From Phenylobacterium sp. (GTDB lineage Bacteria > Pseudomonadota > Alphaproteobacteria > Caulobacterales > Caulobacteraceae): a stretch of DNA of 36,676 bases. Positions 1 to 9,235 of this stretch are shown here, piece by piece; position 1 is the first letter of the stretch, and the number at the start of each line of letters is the position of its first letter. The notes under the pieces were generated by a model. The model was not told where the DNA came from, searched no databases, and saw only the letters and a program-made list of their open reading frames with translations. The stretch lies in contig JAQGIV010000013.1 in NCBI GenBank assembly GCA_028290945.1, positions 1 through 36,676 on the forward strand, read 5' to 3'. Position numbers and translations under genes: made by a program.

Positions 1-2
1 GG

Positions 3-857
3 TCAGGGCCGGACCGCGGCGTGAATCGCCTTCAGGGTCGCCAGCAGCGCCGGCGCCTCGGCCAGCGGCAGGCAGCTGGGGGCGTCGCACAGCGCCTTGT
101 CGGGGTCCGGGTGGAACTCCAGGAAGACGCCGTCGGCGCCGGAGGCCACGGCGGCCTTGGCGATCACCGAGACGCCCTCGCGCCGGCCACCCGTGGACGC
201 GCCGCCGGTGCGCGGGTCGGCGCCGGGGAGCTGCACGGCGTGGGTGGCGTCGATGGTCACCGGCACGCCCAGCTTCTTCATCTCGCCGATGCCCAGCATG
301 TCGACCACCAGGTTGTTGTAGCCGAACGAGGCGCCGCGCTCGCACAGGATGGTGAAGTCGGCGCCGGGGGCGGCCTCCCGGACCTTGGAGACGATATTCC
401 TGGCGTCCCAGGGCGCCAGGAACTGGCCCTTCTTGACGTGCAGCCAGCCGCCGGCCGCGCGGGTCGCCCGCGCCGCGGCCACCACCAGGTCGGTCTGGCG
501 GCACAGGAAGGCCGGGATCTGCACGATGTCGGCGACGGCTGCGACCGCCTCGGCCTCCTCGGGCGTGTGCACGTCGGTGGCGATCGGCACGTCCAGCTGG
601 CGCTTCACCTCGGCGAGGATGCGCAGGCCCTCGGTCAGGCCGGGGCCCCGGTAGCTGGCGATCGAGGAGCGGTTGGCCTTGTCGTAGCTGCCCTTGAACA
701 CATAGGGCAGGCCGAGCTCGGCGCAGACGGCCTGCAGGTGGCGGCCAACCTCCAGCGCCAGGGCCTCGCTCTCCAGGACATTGACGCCGGCGATCACCAG
801 CAGCGGCTGGCCGTCGCCCACGGCGATCTTCCAGCGGTCCAGGGTCAAGGCGGCCAT
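3..857 (-). CDS. kdsA: 3-deoxy-8-phosphooctulonate synthase (KDO-8-P synthase)
   Basis: This cytosolic enzyme condenses phosphoenolpyruvate with arabinose 5-phosphate to give KDO 8-phosphate, a precursor of the lipopolysaccharide inner core. The 284-residue protein has the usual KdsA length. It carries family strings such as VFKGSYDKANRSS near residues 53-65, IPAFLCRQTDL near 114-124, and DATHAVQLPG near 203-212. The ATG start is at 857 and the stop lies at the very edge of the window, so the gene is complete. It is transcribed away from the cyclopropane fatty acid synthase, leaving a 172-base divergent spacer in which I see no further gene. The presence of KDO synthesis fits a Gram-negative host. 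Identification is by recognised family motifs and is close to certain. Confidence 0.96.
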   Translation of the reverse strand: MAALTLDRWKIAVGDGQPLLVIAGVNVLESEALALEVGRHLQAVCAELGLPYVFKGSYDKANRSSIASYRGPGLTEGLRILAEVKRQLDVPIATDVHTPEEAEAVAAVADIVQIPAFLCRQTDLVVAAARATRAAGGWLHVKKGQFLAPWDARNIVSKVREAAPGADFTILCERGASFGYNNLVVDMLGIGEMKKLGVPVTIDATHAVQLPGADPRTGGASTGGRREGVSVIAKAAVASGADGVFLEFHPDPDKALCDAPSCLPLAEAPALLATLKAIHAAVRP

Positions 858-1029
858 GGGGGCTCCGTCGGCGCAAATCAGACCGCCGCTAAGTGGCCCG
901 CGCCGCCGCGCTTCACAAGCTTGGATCGCCGCGTCCGCGCGGGCGAACGGCGCCTAGGCCTTGCGAAACCGCCGTCCGAAGGGCCAACTAACGTCGGTAT
1001 GTTGCTTCTCCGGGGAGGTCGCGGGCGCA

Positions 1030-2286
1030 ATGAGCCTGGCCCATGAGACGTCGCTGAGGGCGCTCGCCATCGATCCGAAGGCGTTCCGTCGCCTGCCGGA
1101 GCTGATCGGCGCGCCGCGCGCCTTCCGCTGGGCGCTGCGGCTGATGGCCCGCAACTGGCTGGCGGGCTCGCTGACCTTCATCACCCCCTCCGGCGGCGAG
1201 CTGCGGCTGGTGGGCGAGAGGCCCGGCCCGACTGCCCGCCTGGTCATTCACGACTACCGCTTCATGGGCCGCGTGCTGGGCTCCGGCGACATCGGCTTCG
1301 CCGAGGGCTACATGGCCGGCGAGTGGGAGACGCCCAACCTCTCGGCGCTGATGGAGGTGCTGACCCTCAACGTCGACCGGCTGCAGCGCATGCTGAAGCG
1401 CAATCCGGCCGCGCGGGCCTTCAACCGGGTGCGCCATGCCCTGCGGGCCAACACCAAGGCCGGCTCGAAGCGCAACATCCACGCCCACTACGACCTGGGC
1501 AACGCCTTCTATTCCCGCTGGCTGGACGCCACCATGACCTACTCCTCGGCCCGCTATGAGCGCCCGGGCCAGGCGCTGGCGGCCGCCCAGACCAATAAGT
1601 ACCGCACCCTGGCGCAGGCCATGGCGCTGGCCCCCGAGCATCACGTGCTGGAGATCGGCTGCGGCTGGGGCGGGTTCGCCGAATACGCCGCCAAGGAAGT
1701 GGGCGCGCGGGTCACCGGCATCACCATCTCCCAGGAGCAGTACGAGTTCGCCCGGCGGCGGATGTTCGAGCAGGGGCTGGCCGAGCGCGCCGAGATCCGG
1801 CTGGTCGACTACCGCGACGTGGGCGAGCGCTTCGACCGGGTGGCCTCCATCGAGATGTTCGAGGCGGTGGGCGAGCGCTACTGGCCGACCTATTTCGGCA
1901 AGATCGCCGACAGCCTGAAGGCCGGCGGCCGGGCCGGGCTGCAGATCATCACCATCCGCGACGAACTGTTCGACGACTACCGCCGCCGGCCGGACTTCAT
2001 CCAGAAGCACATCTTCCCGGGCGGCATGCTGCCCTCCGAGGCGCGGTTGAAGGACGAGACGCGCCGCGCGGGCCTCGCCTGGGCGGGCGTCAGCCGCTTC
2101 CCGCAGCACTACGCCGACACCCTGGCCGAATGGGGCGAGCGGTTCGAGGCGGCCTGGGACGACATCAAGAAGCTCGGCTTCGACGAGCGCTTCCGCCGGC
2201 TCTGGCGCTTCTACCTGGCCTATTGCGAGGCGGGCTTCCGCAGCGAGCGGACCGGCGTCGTCCAGCTGACCCTCGCCAAAGCTTGA
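1030..2286 (+). CDS. cfa: Cyclopropane-fatty-acyl-phospholipid synthase
   Basis: This SAM-dependent methyltransferase adds a methylene bridge across the double bond of unsaturated acyl chains in membrane phospholipids. The protein is 418 residues from the ATG at 1030, which is preceded by a GGGGAGG ribosome site at about 1012-1018. A longer reading frame from a TTG at 961 is open but has no such site. The SAM-binding string EIGCGWGG is at about residues 208-215. The family strings HYDLGN, MTYSSA and the C-terminal YLAYCEAGF are present. The N-terminal 100 residues match the lipid-binding part of the family. It stands alone, followed after 44 bases by cysK. Cfa enzymes usually act in stationary phase or acid stress; nothing in the local sequence proves such control here. 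Confidence 0.93.
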   Translation: MSLAHETSLRALAIDPKAFRRLPELIGAPRAFRWALRLMARNWLAGSLTFITPSGGELRLVGERPGPTARLVIHDYRFMGRVLGSGDIGFAEGYMAGEWETPNLSALMEVLTLNVDRLQRMLKRNPAARAFNRVRHALRANTKAGSKRNIHAHYDLGNAFYSRWLDATMTYSSARYERPGQALAAAQTNKYRTLAQAMALAPEHHVLEIGCGWGGFAEYAAKEVGARVTGITISQEQYEFARRRMFEQGLAERAEIRLVDYRDVGERFDRVASIEMFEAVGERYWPTYFGKIADSLKAGGRAGLQIITIRDELFDDYRRRPDFIQKHIFPGGMLPSEARLKDETRRAGLAWAGVSRFPQHYADTLAEWGERFEAAWDDIKKLGFDERFRRLWRFYLAYCEAGFRSERTGVVQLTLAKA

Positions 2287-2330
2287 CCTGGCCTCTGTTC
2301 CCGGCGCGATCCGGTCCTTAAGTAGCGGCC

Positions 2331-3335
2331 ATGCAGATTGCCCAAAGCGTCCTCGACGCGATCGGAAACACCCCGCTGATCCGCCTGCGCCAGGCGAGCG
2401 AGGCCACCGGCTGCGAGATCCTCGGCAAGGCCGAGTTCATGAACCCCGGCCAGTCGGTGAAGGACCGTGCGGCGCTCTACATCATCCGCGACGCCGAACG
2501 GCGCGGCCTGCTCAGGCCCGGCGGCCGGATCGTCGAGGGCACGGCCGGCAACACCGGCATCGGCCTGGCCATGGTCGGCAAGGCGCTGGGCTATGCCTCA
2601 ACCATCGTCATCCCGCGCACCCAGAGCCAGGAGAAGAAGGACGCCATCCGGCTCTACGGCGCCGATCTGGTCGAGGTGGACCAGGTCCCCTACTCCAACG
2701 AGATGAATTATCAGCATGTTTCCCGCCGCTTGGCGCAGGAACTTGACGCCAAGGAACCGAACGGCGCGGTCTGGGCCAACCAGTTCGACAACACCGCCAA
2801 TCGCGAGGCCCACGTGCGCACCACCGGCCCCGAGATCTGGGCGCAGACCGACGGCAGGATCGACGGCTTCATCTGCGCCATCGGCTCGGGCGGCACGCTG
2901 GCCGGCGTCGCCCAGGCGCTGCGCGAGAGGAAGTCCGGCATCCAGATCGGTCTCGCCGACCCGCACGGGGCCTCCCTCTACAGCTACTACACCGACGGCG
3001 AGCTGAAGGCGGAGGGGACCTCGATCACCGAGGGCATCGGCCAGGCGCGGATCACCGCCAATATCGCGGGGCTCACCATCGACCGCCCCTACCGGATCTC
3101 CGACGAGGAGATGCTGCTCGCCCTCTTCGACCTGGTGGAGCACGAAGGCCTGGTGATGGGCGGCTCGACCGGCGTCAACGTCGCCGGCGCCATTCGCATG
3201 GCCCAGGAGATGGGGCCGGGCCACACCATCGTCACGGTGCTCGCCGACCATGGCTCGCGCTACCAGTCGAAGATCTACAATCCGGCGTTCCTGAAGGAGA
3301 AGGACCTCCCCGCGCCGCCCTGGATCCCCGGATGA
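2331..3335 (+). CDS. cysK: Cysteine synthase A (O-acetylserine sulfhydrylase)
   Basis: This PLP enzyme makes cysteine from O-acetylserine and sulfide. The 334-residue protein has IGNTPLIRL at residues 11-19 and the PLP lysine at K44 in NPGQSVKDRA. The substrate loop is EGTAGNTGIGL, a variant of the commoner TSGNTG loop. The phosphate-binding string is GSGGTLAGV. The length is slightly above the roughly 310 residues of enteric CysK. The stop overlaps the next start by four bases (ATGA at 3332-3335), so it is translationally coupled to the sulfurtransferase sseA. With metC further along, it forms a sulfur amino-acid group. A cystathionine beta-synthase-like activity is possible in this fold, but the motifs favour cysteine synthase. 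Confidence 0.92.
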   Translation: MQIAQSVLDAIGNTPLIRLRQASEATGCEILGKAEFMNPGQSVKDRAALYIIRDAERRGLLRPGGRIVEGTAGNTGIGLAMVGKALGYASTIVIPRTQSQEKKDAIRLYGADLVEVDQVPYSNEMNYQHVSRRLAQELDAKEPNGAVWANQFDNTANREAHVRTTGPEIWAQTDGRIDGFICAIGSGGTLAGVAQALRERKSGIQIGLADPHGASLYSYYTDGELKAEGTSITEGIGQARITANIAGLTIDRPYRISDEEMLLALFDLVEHEGLVMGGSTGVNVAGAIRMAQEMGPGHTIVTVLADHGSRYQSKIYNPAFLKEKDLPAPPWIPG

Positions 3336-4174
3336 CCGACCCTCTCGTCTCCACCGCCTGGCTGGCCGAGCACCTGGACGACCCGCAGGTCCAGGTGGTC
3401 GACGCCACCTGGTTCATGCCGAACGACGGCCGCTCCGGCCGCGCGGACTACGAGCGCGAGCACATTCCGGGCGCGGTGTTCTTCGACATCGACGCCATCG
3501 CCGACCGCACGACCGACCTGCCGCACATGCTGCCGAGCCCTGAGGCCTTCGCCGAACAGGTCGGCGCGCTCGGCCTGCGCCGCGAGGCCGAGGTCGTAGT
3601 CTATGACGCGCTGGGCCTCTTCTCCGCGCCGCGGGTCTGGTGGACGCTGCGGGTCATGGGCTTCCCGAAGGTCTACGTGCTCGACGGCGGCCTCCCCAAG
3701 TGGCGCGCCGAGGGCAGGCCGGTGGAGACCAGTCGCCCTTCGCCGGCCCCGAGTGTTCTGCAGGCGGTGTACGATCCGCAGCTGGTGCGCGACATCGGCG
3801 CGGTGCGCCAGCTGCTTGCCGAGCGCGAGGCCCAGCTGGTGGACGCCCGGCCCGCGGCGCGCTTCCGCGGCGAGGCGCCGGAGCCCCGCGCCGGCCTGCG
3901 TTCCGGCCACATGCCAGGCGCGAAGAACCTACCCTGGGCCGATCTGGTGCAGCCCGACGGGACGCTGAGATCGCCCGAACAGATCCGCACCGCCTTCCAG
4001 GCCGCCGGCGTCGACCTCGCCGCCCCCATCGTCACCAGCTGCGGCTCCGGGGTCAGCGCCTCGCTGCTGGCCCTGGCGTTGGCCCGCATCGGGCGGGCGG
4101 ACGTGGCGGTCTATGACGGCTCCTGGACCGAATGGGGCGGGCGCGACGACACGCCGGTCGTCACGGGCGCATGA
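3332..4174 (+). CDS. sseA: 3-mercaptopyruvate sulfurtransferase (two-domain rhodanese)
   Basis: This enzyme transfers sulfur from 3-mercaptopyruvate, a product of cysteine transamination, to a thiol or cyanide acceptor through a cysteine persulfide. The 280-residue protein has two rhodanese domains: residues 1-125 with the inactive first domain (VVDATWFMP, HIPGAVFFD), and residues about 150-280 with VDARPAARF, GHMPGAKNLPW and the active loop CGSGVSA. The catalytic cysteine is C237. The CGSGV loop is typical of mercaptopyruvate sulfurtransferases rather than thiosulfate-specific rhodaneses, which have CRKGVT. It overlaps cysK by four bases upstream and the acetyltransferase by four bases downstream (ATGA at 4171-4174), so the three are almost certainly co-translated. 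Confidence 0.93.
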   Translation: MTDPLVSTAWLAEHLDDPQVQVVDATWFMPNDGRSGRADYEREHIPGAVFFDIDAIADRTTDLPHMLPSPEAFAEQVGALGLRREAEVVVYDALGLFSAPRVWWTLRVMGFPKVYVLDGGLPKWRAEGRPVETSRPSPAPSVLQAVYDPQLVRDIGAVRQLLAEREAQLVDARPAARFRGEAPEPRAGLRSGHMPGAKNLPWADLVQPDGTLRSPEQIRTAFQAAGVDLAAPIVTSCGSGVSASLLALALARIGRADVAVYDGSWTEWGGRDDTPVVTGA

Positions 4175-4683
4175 GCCGCCTGCGCATCCGCCGCGCGCGG
4201 CCGGACGAGGCCGAGCTGATCCGCACGATCGAGGACAGCGCCGCCGCGCGCTTCAAGGGCTCGGCCCACGCCTATGTCAACGACCACGCGGCCCCGCCGG
4301 CTGCGATCTATGCGGCGCTGGCCGCCGAGGGGCTGGTGCTGATGGCCGACCAGGACGGCGGGGCGGTGGGCTTCGCGGCCTGCGAGCTGTTTCCCGACGC
4401 CCTGCACCTGAAGGAGCTGGCCGTCCTGCATCGCAAACAGGGCCAGGGCGTCGGCCGGGCCCTGATCGCAGCCGTGAGGGCGGAGGCGCGTCGCCGGGGC
4501 CGCGCGGCCATCACGCTGACCACCTTCCAGGACCTTGCGTGGAACGCTCCCTGGTACGCCCGCCAGGGCTTCGTCGAACTGGGAGCCGGCGCGCTCGGCG
4601 AGCGGCTGCGCCGGGAGCTGGCCGACGAGGACGCCCGCGGGCTCGCCAGCCGCTGCGCCATGCGCCTGACCCTGACGCCTTGA
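4171..4683 (+). CDS. GNAT family N-acetyltransferase
   Basis: This is a 170-residue single-domain GNAT acetyltransferase, which would move an acetyl group from acetyl-CoA to an amine. The acetyl-CoA-binding motif A is seen as LHRKQGQGVGRALI at about residues 87-100, preceded by a strand with LKELAVL. The C-terminal part has the motif B-like segment NAPWYARQGF. The ATG at 4171 lies inside the stop of sseA (ATGA), so this start fits coupled translation; the frame is open further upstream without a good ribosome site. The substrate cannot be read from the sequence. Its place between sseA and metC suggests a small molecule of sulfur or amino-acid metabolism, but that is inference only. Confidence 0.85.
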   Translation: MSRLRIRRARPDEAELIRTIEDSAAARFKGSAHAYVNDHAAPPAAIYAALAAEGLVLMADQDGGAVGFAACELFPDALHLKELAVLHRKQGQGVGRALIAAVRAEARRRGRAAITLTTFQDLAWNAPWYARQGFVELGAGALGERLRRELADEDARGLASRCAMRLTLTP

Positions 4684-4737
4684 GGCCGGAGGCCGGGGCG
4701 TCTTGAAACAGCCGAGGCTGCGGGCCTAAGTGGCGCC

Positions 4738-5901
4738 ATGGCCGACGAAACCCGCCTGATCCGCGCCGGCGCCTCGTCCAAGGCGCTCGCCAAGACCGTG
4801 GGGCCGCCGATCCAGAAGGGCTCGACGGTGCTGCTGCCCGACGCCGCGGCCCTCTACAACGACGAGGCCTATGTCACCTACGGCCGCCAGGGGCTGTCGG
4901 CCCACGACGCGCTGCGCGAAGCGCTGGCGGTGCTGGAGGGCGCTGTGGGCGTGGCGCTCTACCCCTCGGGCCTCGGCGCGCTGACGGGCGCCCTGCTGGC
5001 CGTGCTGCAGACCGGCGACGAGGTGCTGGTCACCGACGCCATCTACAAGCCCACCCGGCGGTTCTGCGACCACATGCTGAGGCGCTTCGGCGTGAAGACC
5101 ACCTATTTCGACCCGCGCACGGCGCCCGAGACCCTGATCGCCGGCGCCTCTCCCCAGGTCCGCGTGATCCTGATGGAGTCCCCCGGCTCGCTGAGTTTCG
5201 AGATGCAGGACGTGGCCCATGTCGCGGCGCTGGCCCGCGACCGCAAGATCCTCACCGCCCTCGACAACACCTGGGGCGCGGGCCTGATCTACAAGCCGCT
5301 GGACCACGGCGTGGACCTGTCGATCCAGGCGCTGACCAAATATGTCGGCGGCCACTCGGACATGTTCATGGGCTCGGTGGCGGCGCGCGACCCCGCCCTG
5401 GTGCGGGCGCTGAACGAGGGCGTGGTGCAGATGGGCTGGAGCGTCGCCCCGGAGGACGCCTACCAGATGCTCCGCGGCCTGAGGACCCTGCCGCTGCGCA
5501 TGGCCCGGCATGGCGAGAGCGGCCTCGCCGTCGCCCGCTGGCTGGCCGTGCAGCCGGAGGTGATCACGGTGATCCACCCCGCCCTGCCCGGCGCGCCCGA
5601 TCACCAGCTCTGGGCCCGCGACTACACCGGCGCCTGCGGCCTGTTCGGCTTCGTGCTGAAGCCCGGCCCGCAGAAGGCCGTGGAGGCCTTTCTCGACACG
5701 CTCACCCTGTTCGGCCTGGGCTTCTCCTGGGGCGGCTTCGAGAGCCTGGCCATCCACTGCGACCCGCAGCTCAAGACCCGCAAGCTGAAGCGCGACTACG
5801 GCGGCGCGCTGATCCGGCTGCATATCGGCATCGAGGACCCGCAGGACCTGATGGCCGACCTGCGCGGCGGCCTCGACGTCTACGCCGACGCCATCGCCTG
5901 A
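4738..5901 (+). CDS. metC: Cystathionine beta-lyase (PLP, Cys/Met metabolism family)
   Basis: This PLP enzyme cleaves cystathionine to homocysteine, pyruvate and ammonia in methionine synthesis. The 387-residue protein has YGRQG at residues 48-52 in the tetramer-contact arm, YPSGLGA at about 75-81 for PLP phosphate binding, ALDNTWGAG at about 174-182, and the PLP lysine K201 in LTKYVGGHSD. The C-terminal SWGGFESL at about 326-333 is typical of MetC rather than cystathionine gamma-synthase. Start is the ATG at 4738, 54 bases after the acetyltransferase stop. It completes a cysK-sseA-GNAT-metC sulfur group on one strand. Family members can act on related substrates, so the exact substrate is a strong inference. 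Confidence 0.93.
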   Translation: MADETRLIRAGASSKALAKTVGPPIQKGSTVLLPDAAALYNDEAYVTYGRQGLSAHDALREALAVLEGAVGVALYPSGLGALTGALLAVLQTGDEVLVTDAIYKPTRRFCDHMLRRFGVKTTYFDPRTAPETLIAGASPQVRVILMESPGSLSFEMQDVAHVAALARDRKILTALDNTWGAGLIYKPLDHGVDLSIQALTKYVGGHSDMFMGSVAARDPALVRALNEGVVQMGWSVAPEDAYQMLRGLRTLPLRMARHGESGLAVARWLAVQPEVITVIHPALPGAPDHQLWARDYTGACGLFGFVLKPGPQKAVEAFLDTLTLFGLGFSWGGFESLAIHCDPQLKTRKLKRDYGGALIRLHIGIEDPQDLMADLRGGLDVYADAIA

Positions 5902-5917
5902 AGCCCCAATCCGCGGG

Positions 5918-5943
5918 GGAACCTTCGGACCCGGGCGCGGATT
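5918..5943 (+). promoter_or_regulatory. Possible ECF-type (EcfG/SigT-like) stress promoter for the SDR gene
   Basis: GGAACC at 5918-5923 resembles the -35 element recognised by the alphaproteobacterial general stress sigma factor EcfG/SigT, whose consensus is roughly GGAAC, 16-17 bases, CGTT. The downstream element here, CGGATT at 5938-5943, is only a weak match and the spacing is about one base short. It lies between metC and a stress-type SDR gene, where such a promoter would make sense. The -35 is seen; the function is inference. Confidence 0.28.
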
Positions 5944-5961
5944 GCGCCTGTAGGGCAATCC
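5939..5961 (+). other. Inverted repeat just upstream of the SDR ribosome site
   Basis: GGATTGC at 5939-5945 and GCAATCC at 5955-5961 form a perfect 7-base inverted repeat around a 9-base loop. The second arm directly abuts the AGAGGA ribosome site at 5962-5967. It may be an RNA stem in the leader or a protein-binding site overlapping the promoter. No run of T follows, so it is not an intrinsic terminator. Confidence 0.35.
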
Positions 5962-5974
5962 AGAGGATTTGACG

Positions 5975-6979
<1,005 letters not shown>

Positions 6980-7002
6980 CGCCGGCCCCCTTTCGGGGGC
7001 GG

Positions 7003-7845
7003 ATGGACGGGCTCGACGAGTTCCTGGCGGCGGAGGCCCTGCCGGACAGCTTCCGCCGGACCGCGGCGCAGGTCTGCGAGCCGCTGGCCGAGCGGGCGAT
7101 CGCCGCCTATGCGCGCAAGCGGGCGATGGCGGTCGTCGCCCTCTGTGGCGCGCAAGGCTCCGGCAAGTCGACCATCGCGGCGGCGACCCGCGCCATCCTG
7201 ATCGAGCGCGGCGTCGAGACCGTCGTCCTGTCGCTGGACGACCTCTACCTGCCCCGCGCCGCCCGCCAGCGGCTGGCGCGCGAGGTGCATCCGCTGCTGG
7301 CCACCCGCGGCCCGCCGGGGACCCACGACGTGGAGCTGGGCCTGCAGGTGCTGAACGCCGTCGCCCGCGACCGGCCGATCGCCCTGCCCCGCTTCGACAA
7401 GGGCGCCGACGATCCCGCCCCGCCGGCTGCCCGGCCGAGCTTCCAGGGTCCGGCCAAGGTGGTGCTGTTCGAGGGCTGGTGCGTTGGCGCGCGGCCGCAG
7501 CCCCGGGCGGCGCTGCGCGAGCCGATCAACGCCCTGGAGCGCGACGAGGACCCCGATGGCCGCTGGCGGGGCTTCGTCAACACCGCGCTGGCGGCGGCCT
7601 ATCCGCCGCTGTTCGAACGCCATGACGAGCTGGTGCTGCTGGCCGCCCCCAGCTTCGAGGTGGTGGCCGGCTGGCGCGAGGAGCAGGAGGCCAAGCTGCG
7701 GGCCCGCACCGGCGGCGGCATGAGTCCCGACCAGATCGTCCGCTTCGTCGCCCACTACGAGCGCCTGACCCGCTGGATCCTCGAGGAGATGCCGGCCCGC
7801 GCCGGCTGGACCGTGCGCCTCGGCGCCGACCGCGCGCCGCTCTAG
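7003..7845 (+). CDS. P-loop kinase of the D-glycerate 3-kinase family
   Basis: This 280-residue protein is a P-loop kinase with Walker [10 protein letters not shown] near residues 48-56 and a LDDLYL string near 79-84 that supplies the Walker B-like acidic residues. The distal segments [29 protein letters not shown] and [12 protein letters not shown] match the family of plant GLYK and yeast YGR205W. Members phosphorylate D-glycerate to 3-phosphoglycerate. Start ATG 7003 lies 23 bases after the SDR stop; no better internal start is seen. It converges with rutE and the two stops overlap within TCTAGA at 7841-7846. The neighbouring Rut pathway yields 3-hydroxypropionate, so a link to three-carbon hydroxy-acid use is thinkable but unproven. 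A uridine/pantothenate kinase relative is the main alternative. Confidence 0.68.
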   Translation: MDGLDEFLAAEALPDSFRRTAAQVCEPLAERAIAAYARKRAMAVVALCGAQGSGKSTIAAATRAILIERGVETVVLSLDDLYLPRAARQRLAREVHPLLATRGPPGTHDVELGLQVLNAVARDRPIALPRFDKGADDPAPPAARPSFQGPAKVVLFEGWCVGARPQPRAALREPINALERDEDPDGRWRGFVNTALAAAYPPLFERHDELVLLAAPSFEVVAGWREEQEAKLRARTGGGMSPDQIVRFVAHYERLTRWILEEMPARAGWTVRLGADRAPL

Positions 7846-8432
7846 AGCACCCGGCAGGCGTCCTCGAAGCTAAGCCTCGGCAGCCGCTCGAACAGGGCCT
7901 CGTCGGTCCCGTAGCCGATGTTGCACAGGAAGTTCGACCGCCAGCTCTCGCCCGCGAAGAACTCGGCGTCGACGCCCGCCCGGTCGAAGCCCGACATTGG
8001 CCCGCAGTCGAGCCCCAGGGTCCGCGCCGCCAGGATCAGATAGGCGCCCTGCAGGCTGCCATTGCGGAACGCGGTCTCCTCGGCGACCGCCGGGTCGTCG
8101 AACCAGGCGGCCGAGCCCGGATTGTGCGGGAACAGCTCGGGGATCTTCTGCGCGAACTTCAGGTCGTAGGCGACGATCACCTGCACCGCCGCGCCGATGG
8201 CCTTCGCCCGGTTGGTGCGCGACATCAGGGGGGCGAGCCGCGCCTTGGCCTCCGGCGTCGTCAGGAACACGAACCGCGCCGGGCCGACGTTGCCCGACGT
8301 CGGGCCCCATTTCACCAGCTCGTAGAGCTCGTGCAGCAGCGCCTCCGGGACCGGTTGGTCGGAGAAGGCGTTGCGGGTCCGCGCCGTGCGGAACAGCTGG
8401 CCCTGGGCGGCGGGCGCGAGGGGTTCGGTCAT
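7842..8432 (-). CDS. rutE: Malonic semialdehyde reductase RutE (nitroreductase fold)
   Basis: RutE reduces malonic semialdehyde to 3-hydroxypropionate, the last step of the Rut uracil pathway. The protein is 196 residues from the ATG at 8432, which is preceded on the minus strand by a GGAG at about 8440-8443; upstream in-frame starts lack such a site. Typical strings are RTRNAF near residue 19, [16 protein letters not shown] near 41-56, and [10 protein letters not shown] near 142-151. These match the RutE/HadB subgroup of flavin nitroreductases. It is divergent from rutB with an 82-base spacer, so the rut genes form two units rather than one operon. The stop overlaps that of the kinase gene by two bases. 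Confidence 0.9.
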   Translation of the reverse strand: MTEPLAPAAQGQLFRTARTRNAFSDQPVPEALLHELYELVKWGPTSGNVGPARFVFLTTPEAKARLAPLMSRTNRAKAIGAAVQVIVAYDLKFAQKIPELFPHNPGSAAWFDDPAVAEETAFRNGSLQGAYLILAARTLGLDCGPMSGFDRAGVDAEFFAGESWRSNFLCNIGYGTDEALFERLPRLSFEDACRVL

Positions 8433-8448
8433 CAACGGGTCTCCGCCG

Positions 8449-8464
8449 CTTGGCATCGGCCAAG
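8449..8464. promoter_or_regulatory. Inverted repeat in the rutE/rutB divergent spacer, possible operator
   Basis: CTTGGC and GCCAAG flank ATCG, giving a perfect 6-base inverted repeat inside the 82-base spacer between rutE and rutB. A site here could control both directions. It differs from the TTGACC..GGTCAA type site known for the regulator RutR. No rutR is in the window. The repeat is seen; an operator role is inference. Confidence 0.3.
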
Positions 8465-8514
8465 GCTATGCCATGGTGGGGCTTCGCGACACCTGCTGGG
8501 AATATTGGGCCGCC

Positions 8515-9216
8515 ATGAGTTCCGCCGACACCATCGTCCTGCCGGCCCGGCCCGAGCCGCTCACCGTCGATCCCGCCACCACCGCCGTCGTGGTCATCGA
8601 CATGCAGAACGCCTACGCCTCGCCGGGCGGCTACCTCGATCTCGCGGGCTTCGACATCTCCGGCGCCCCGGCGGTGATCCGCAACATCAAGGGCGTGCTG
8701 GAGACCGCGCGGTCGGCCGCGATGCCGGTGATCTACTTCCAGAACGGTTGGGACGCCGACTATGTGGAGGCCGGCGGACCGGGCTCGCCCAACTACCATA
8801 AGTCCAATGCCCTCAAGACCATGCGCGAACGACCTGAGCTGCAGGGCAAGCTGCTGGCCAAGGGCGGCTGGGACTATGAACTGGTCGACGACCTGGCGCC
8901 GCAGCCCGGCGACATCGTGCTTTCCAAGACCCGCTACTCCGGCTTCTTCAACTCGCAGCTCGACAGCGTGTTGCGCACGCGCGGCGTGCGCACCCTGGTC
9001 TTCGTCGGCATCGCCACCAACGTCTGCGTGGAATCCACCCTCAGGGACGGCTTCTTCCTGGAATATTTCGGCGTGGTGCTGGCCGACGCCACCCACCAGG
9101 CGGGGCCGGAATTCCTGCAGGCCGCCTCGCTCTACAACATCGAGAAATTCTTCGGCTGGGTGTCCAGCGTCGCCGACTTCAAGGGCGCGTTCGGACAGAT
9201 TCCGCCGAAGACCTAG
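8515..9216 (+). CDS. rutB: Ureidoacrylate amidohydrolase RutB (isochorismatase fold)
   Basis: RutB hydrolyses the ureidoacrylate (or its peracid) made by RutA, releasing carbon dioxide and ammonia and leaving an aminoacrylate. The protein is 233 residues from the ATG at 8515. The cysteine-hydrolase triad is visible: D29 in [10 protein letters not shown]138 in [10 protein letters not shown] and C171 in TNVCVEST. The spacing equals that of the E. coli triad D24/K133/C166 as I recall it. The frame is open upstream of 8515 but those residues do not look like RutB. It is the first gene of the plus-strand unit rutB-C-D-A, with 19 bases to rutC, and divergent from rutE. Confidence 0.94.
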   Translation: MSSADTIVLPARPEPLTVDPATTAVVVIDMQNAYASPGGYLDLAGFDISGAPAVIRNIKGVLETARSAAMPVIYFQNGWDADYVEAGGPGSPNYHKSNALKTMRERPELQGKLLAKGGWDYELVDDLAPQPGDIVLSKTRYSGFFNSQLDSVLRTRGVRTLVFVGIATNVCVESTLRDGFFLEYFGVVLADATHQAGPEFLQAASLYNIEKFFGWVSSVADFKGAFGQIPPKT

Positions 9217-9235
9217 GATTCAAGGAGTATCCCCC

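Noticed and set aside
6985..7000. GCCCCCTTTCGGGGGC hairpin between the SDR and kinase genes as a terminator
   Set aside because: A short stem without a T run; the following gene starts two bases later. It is more likely incidental or part of the ribosome-site region.
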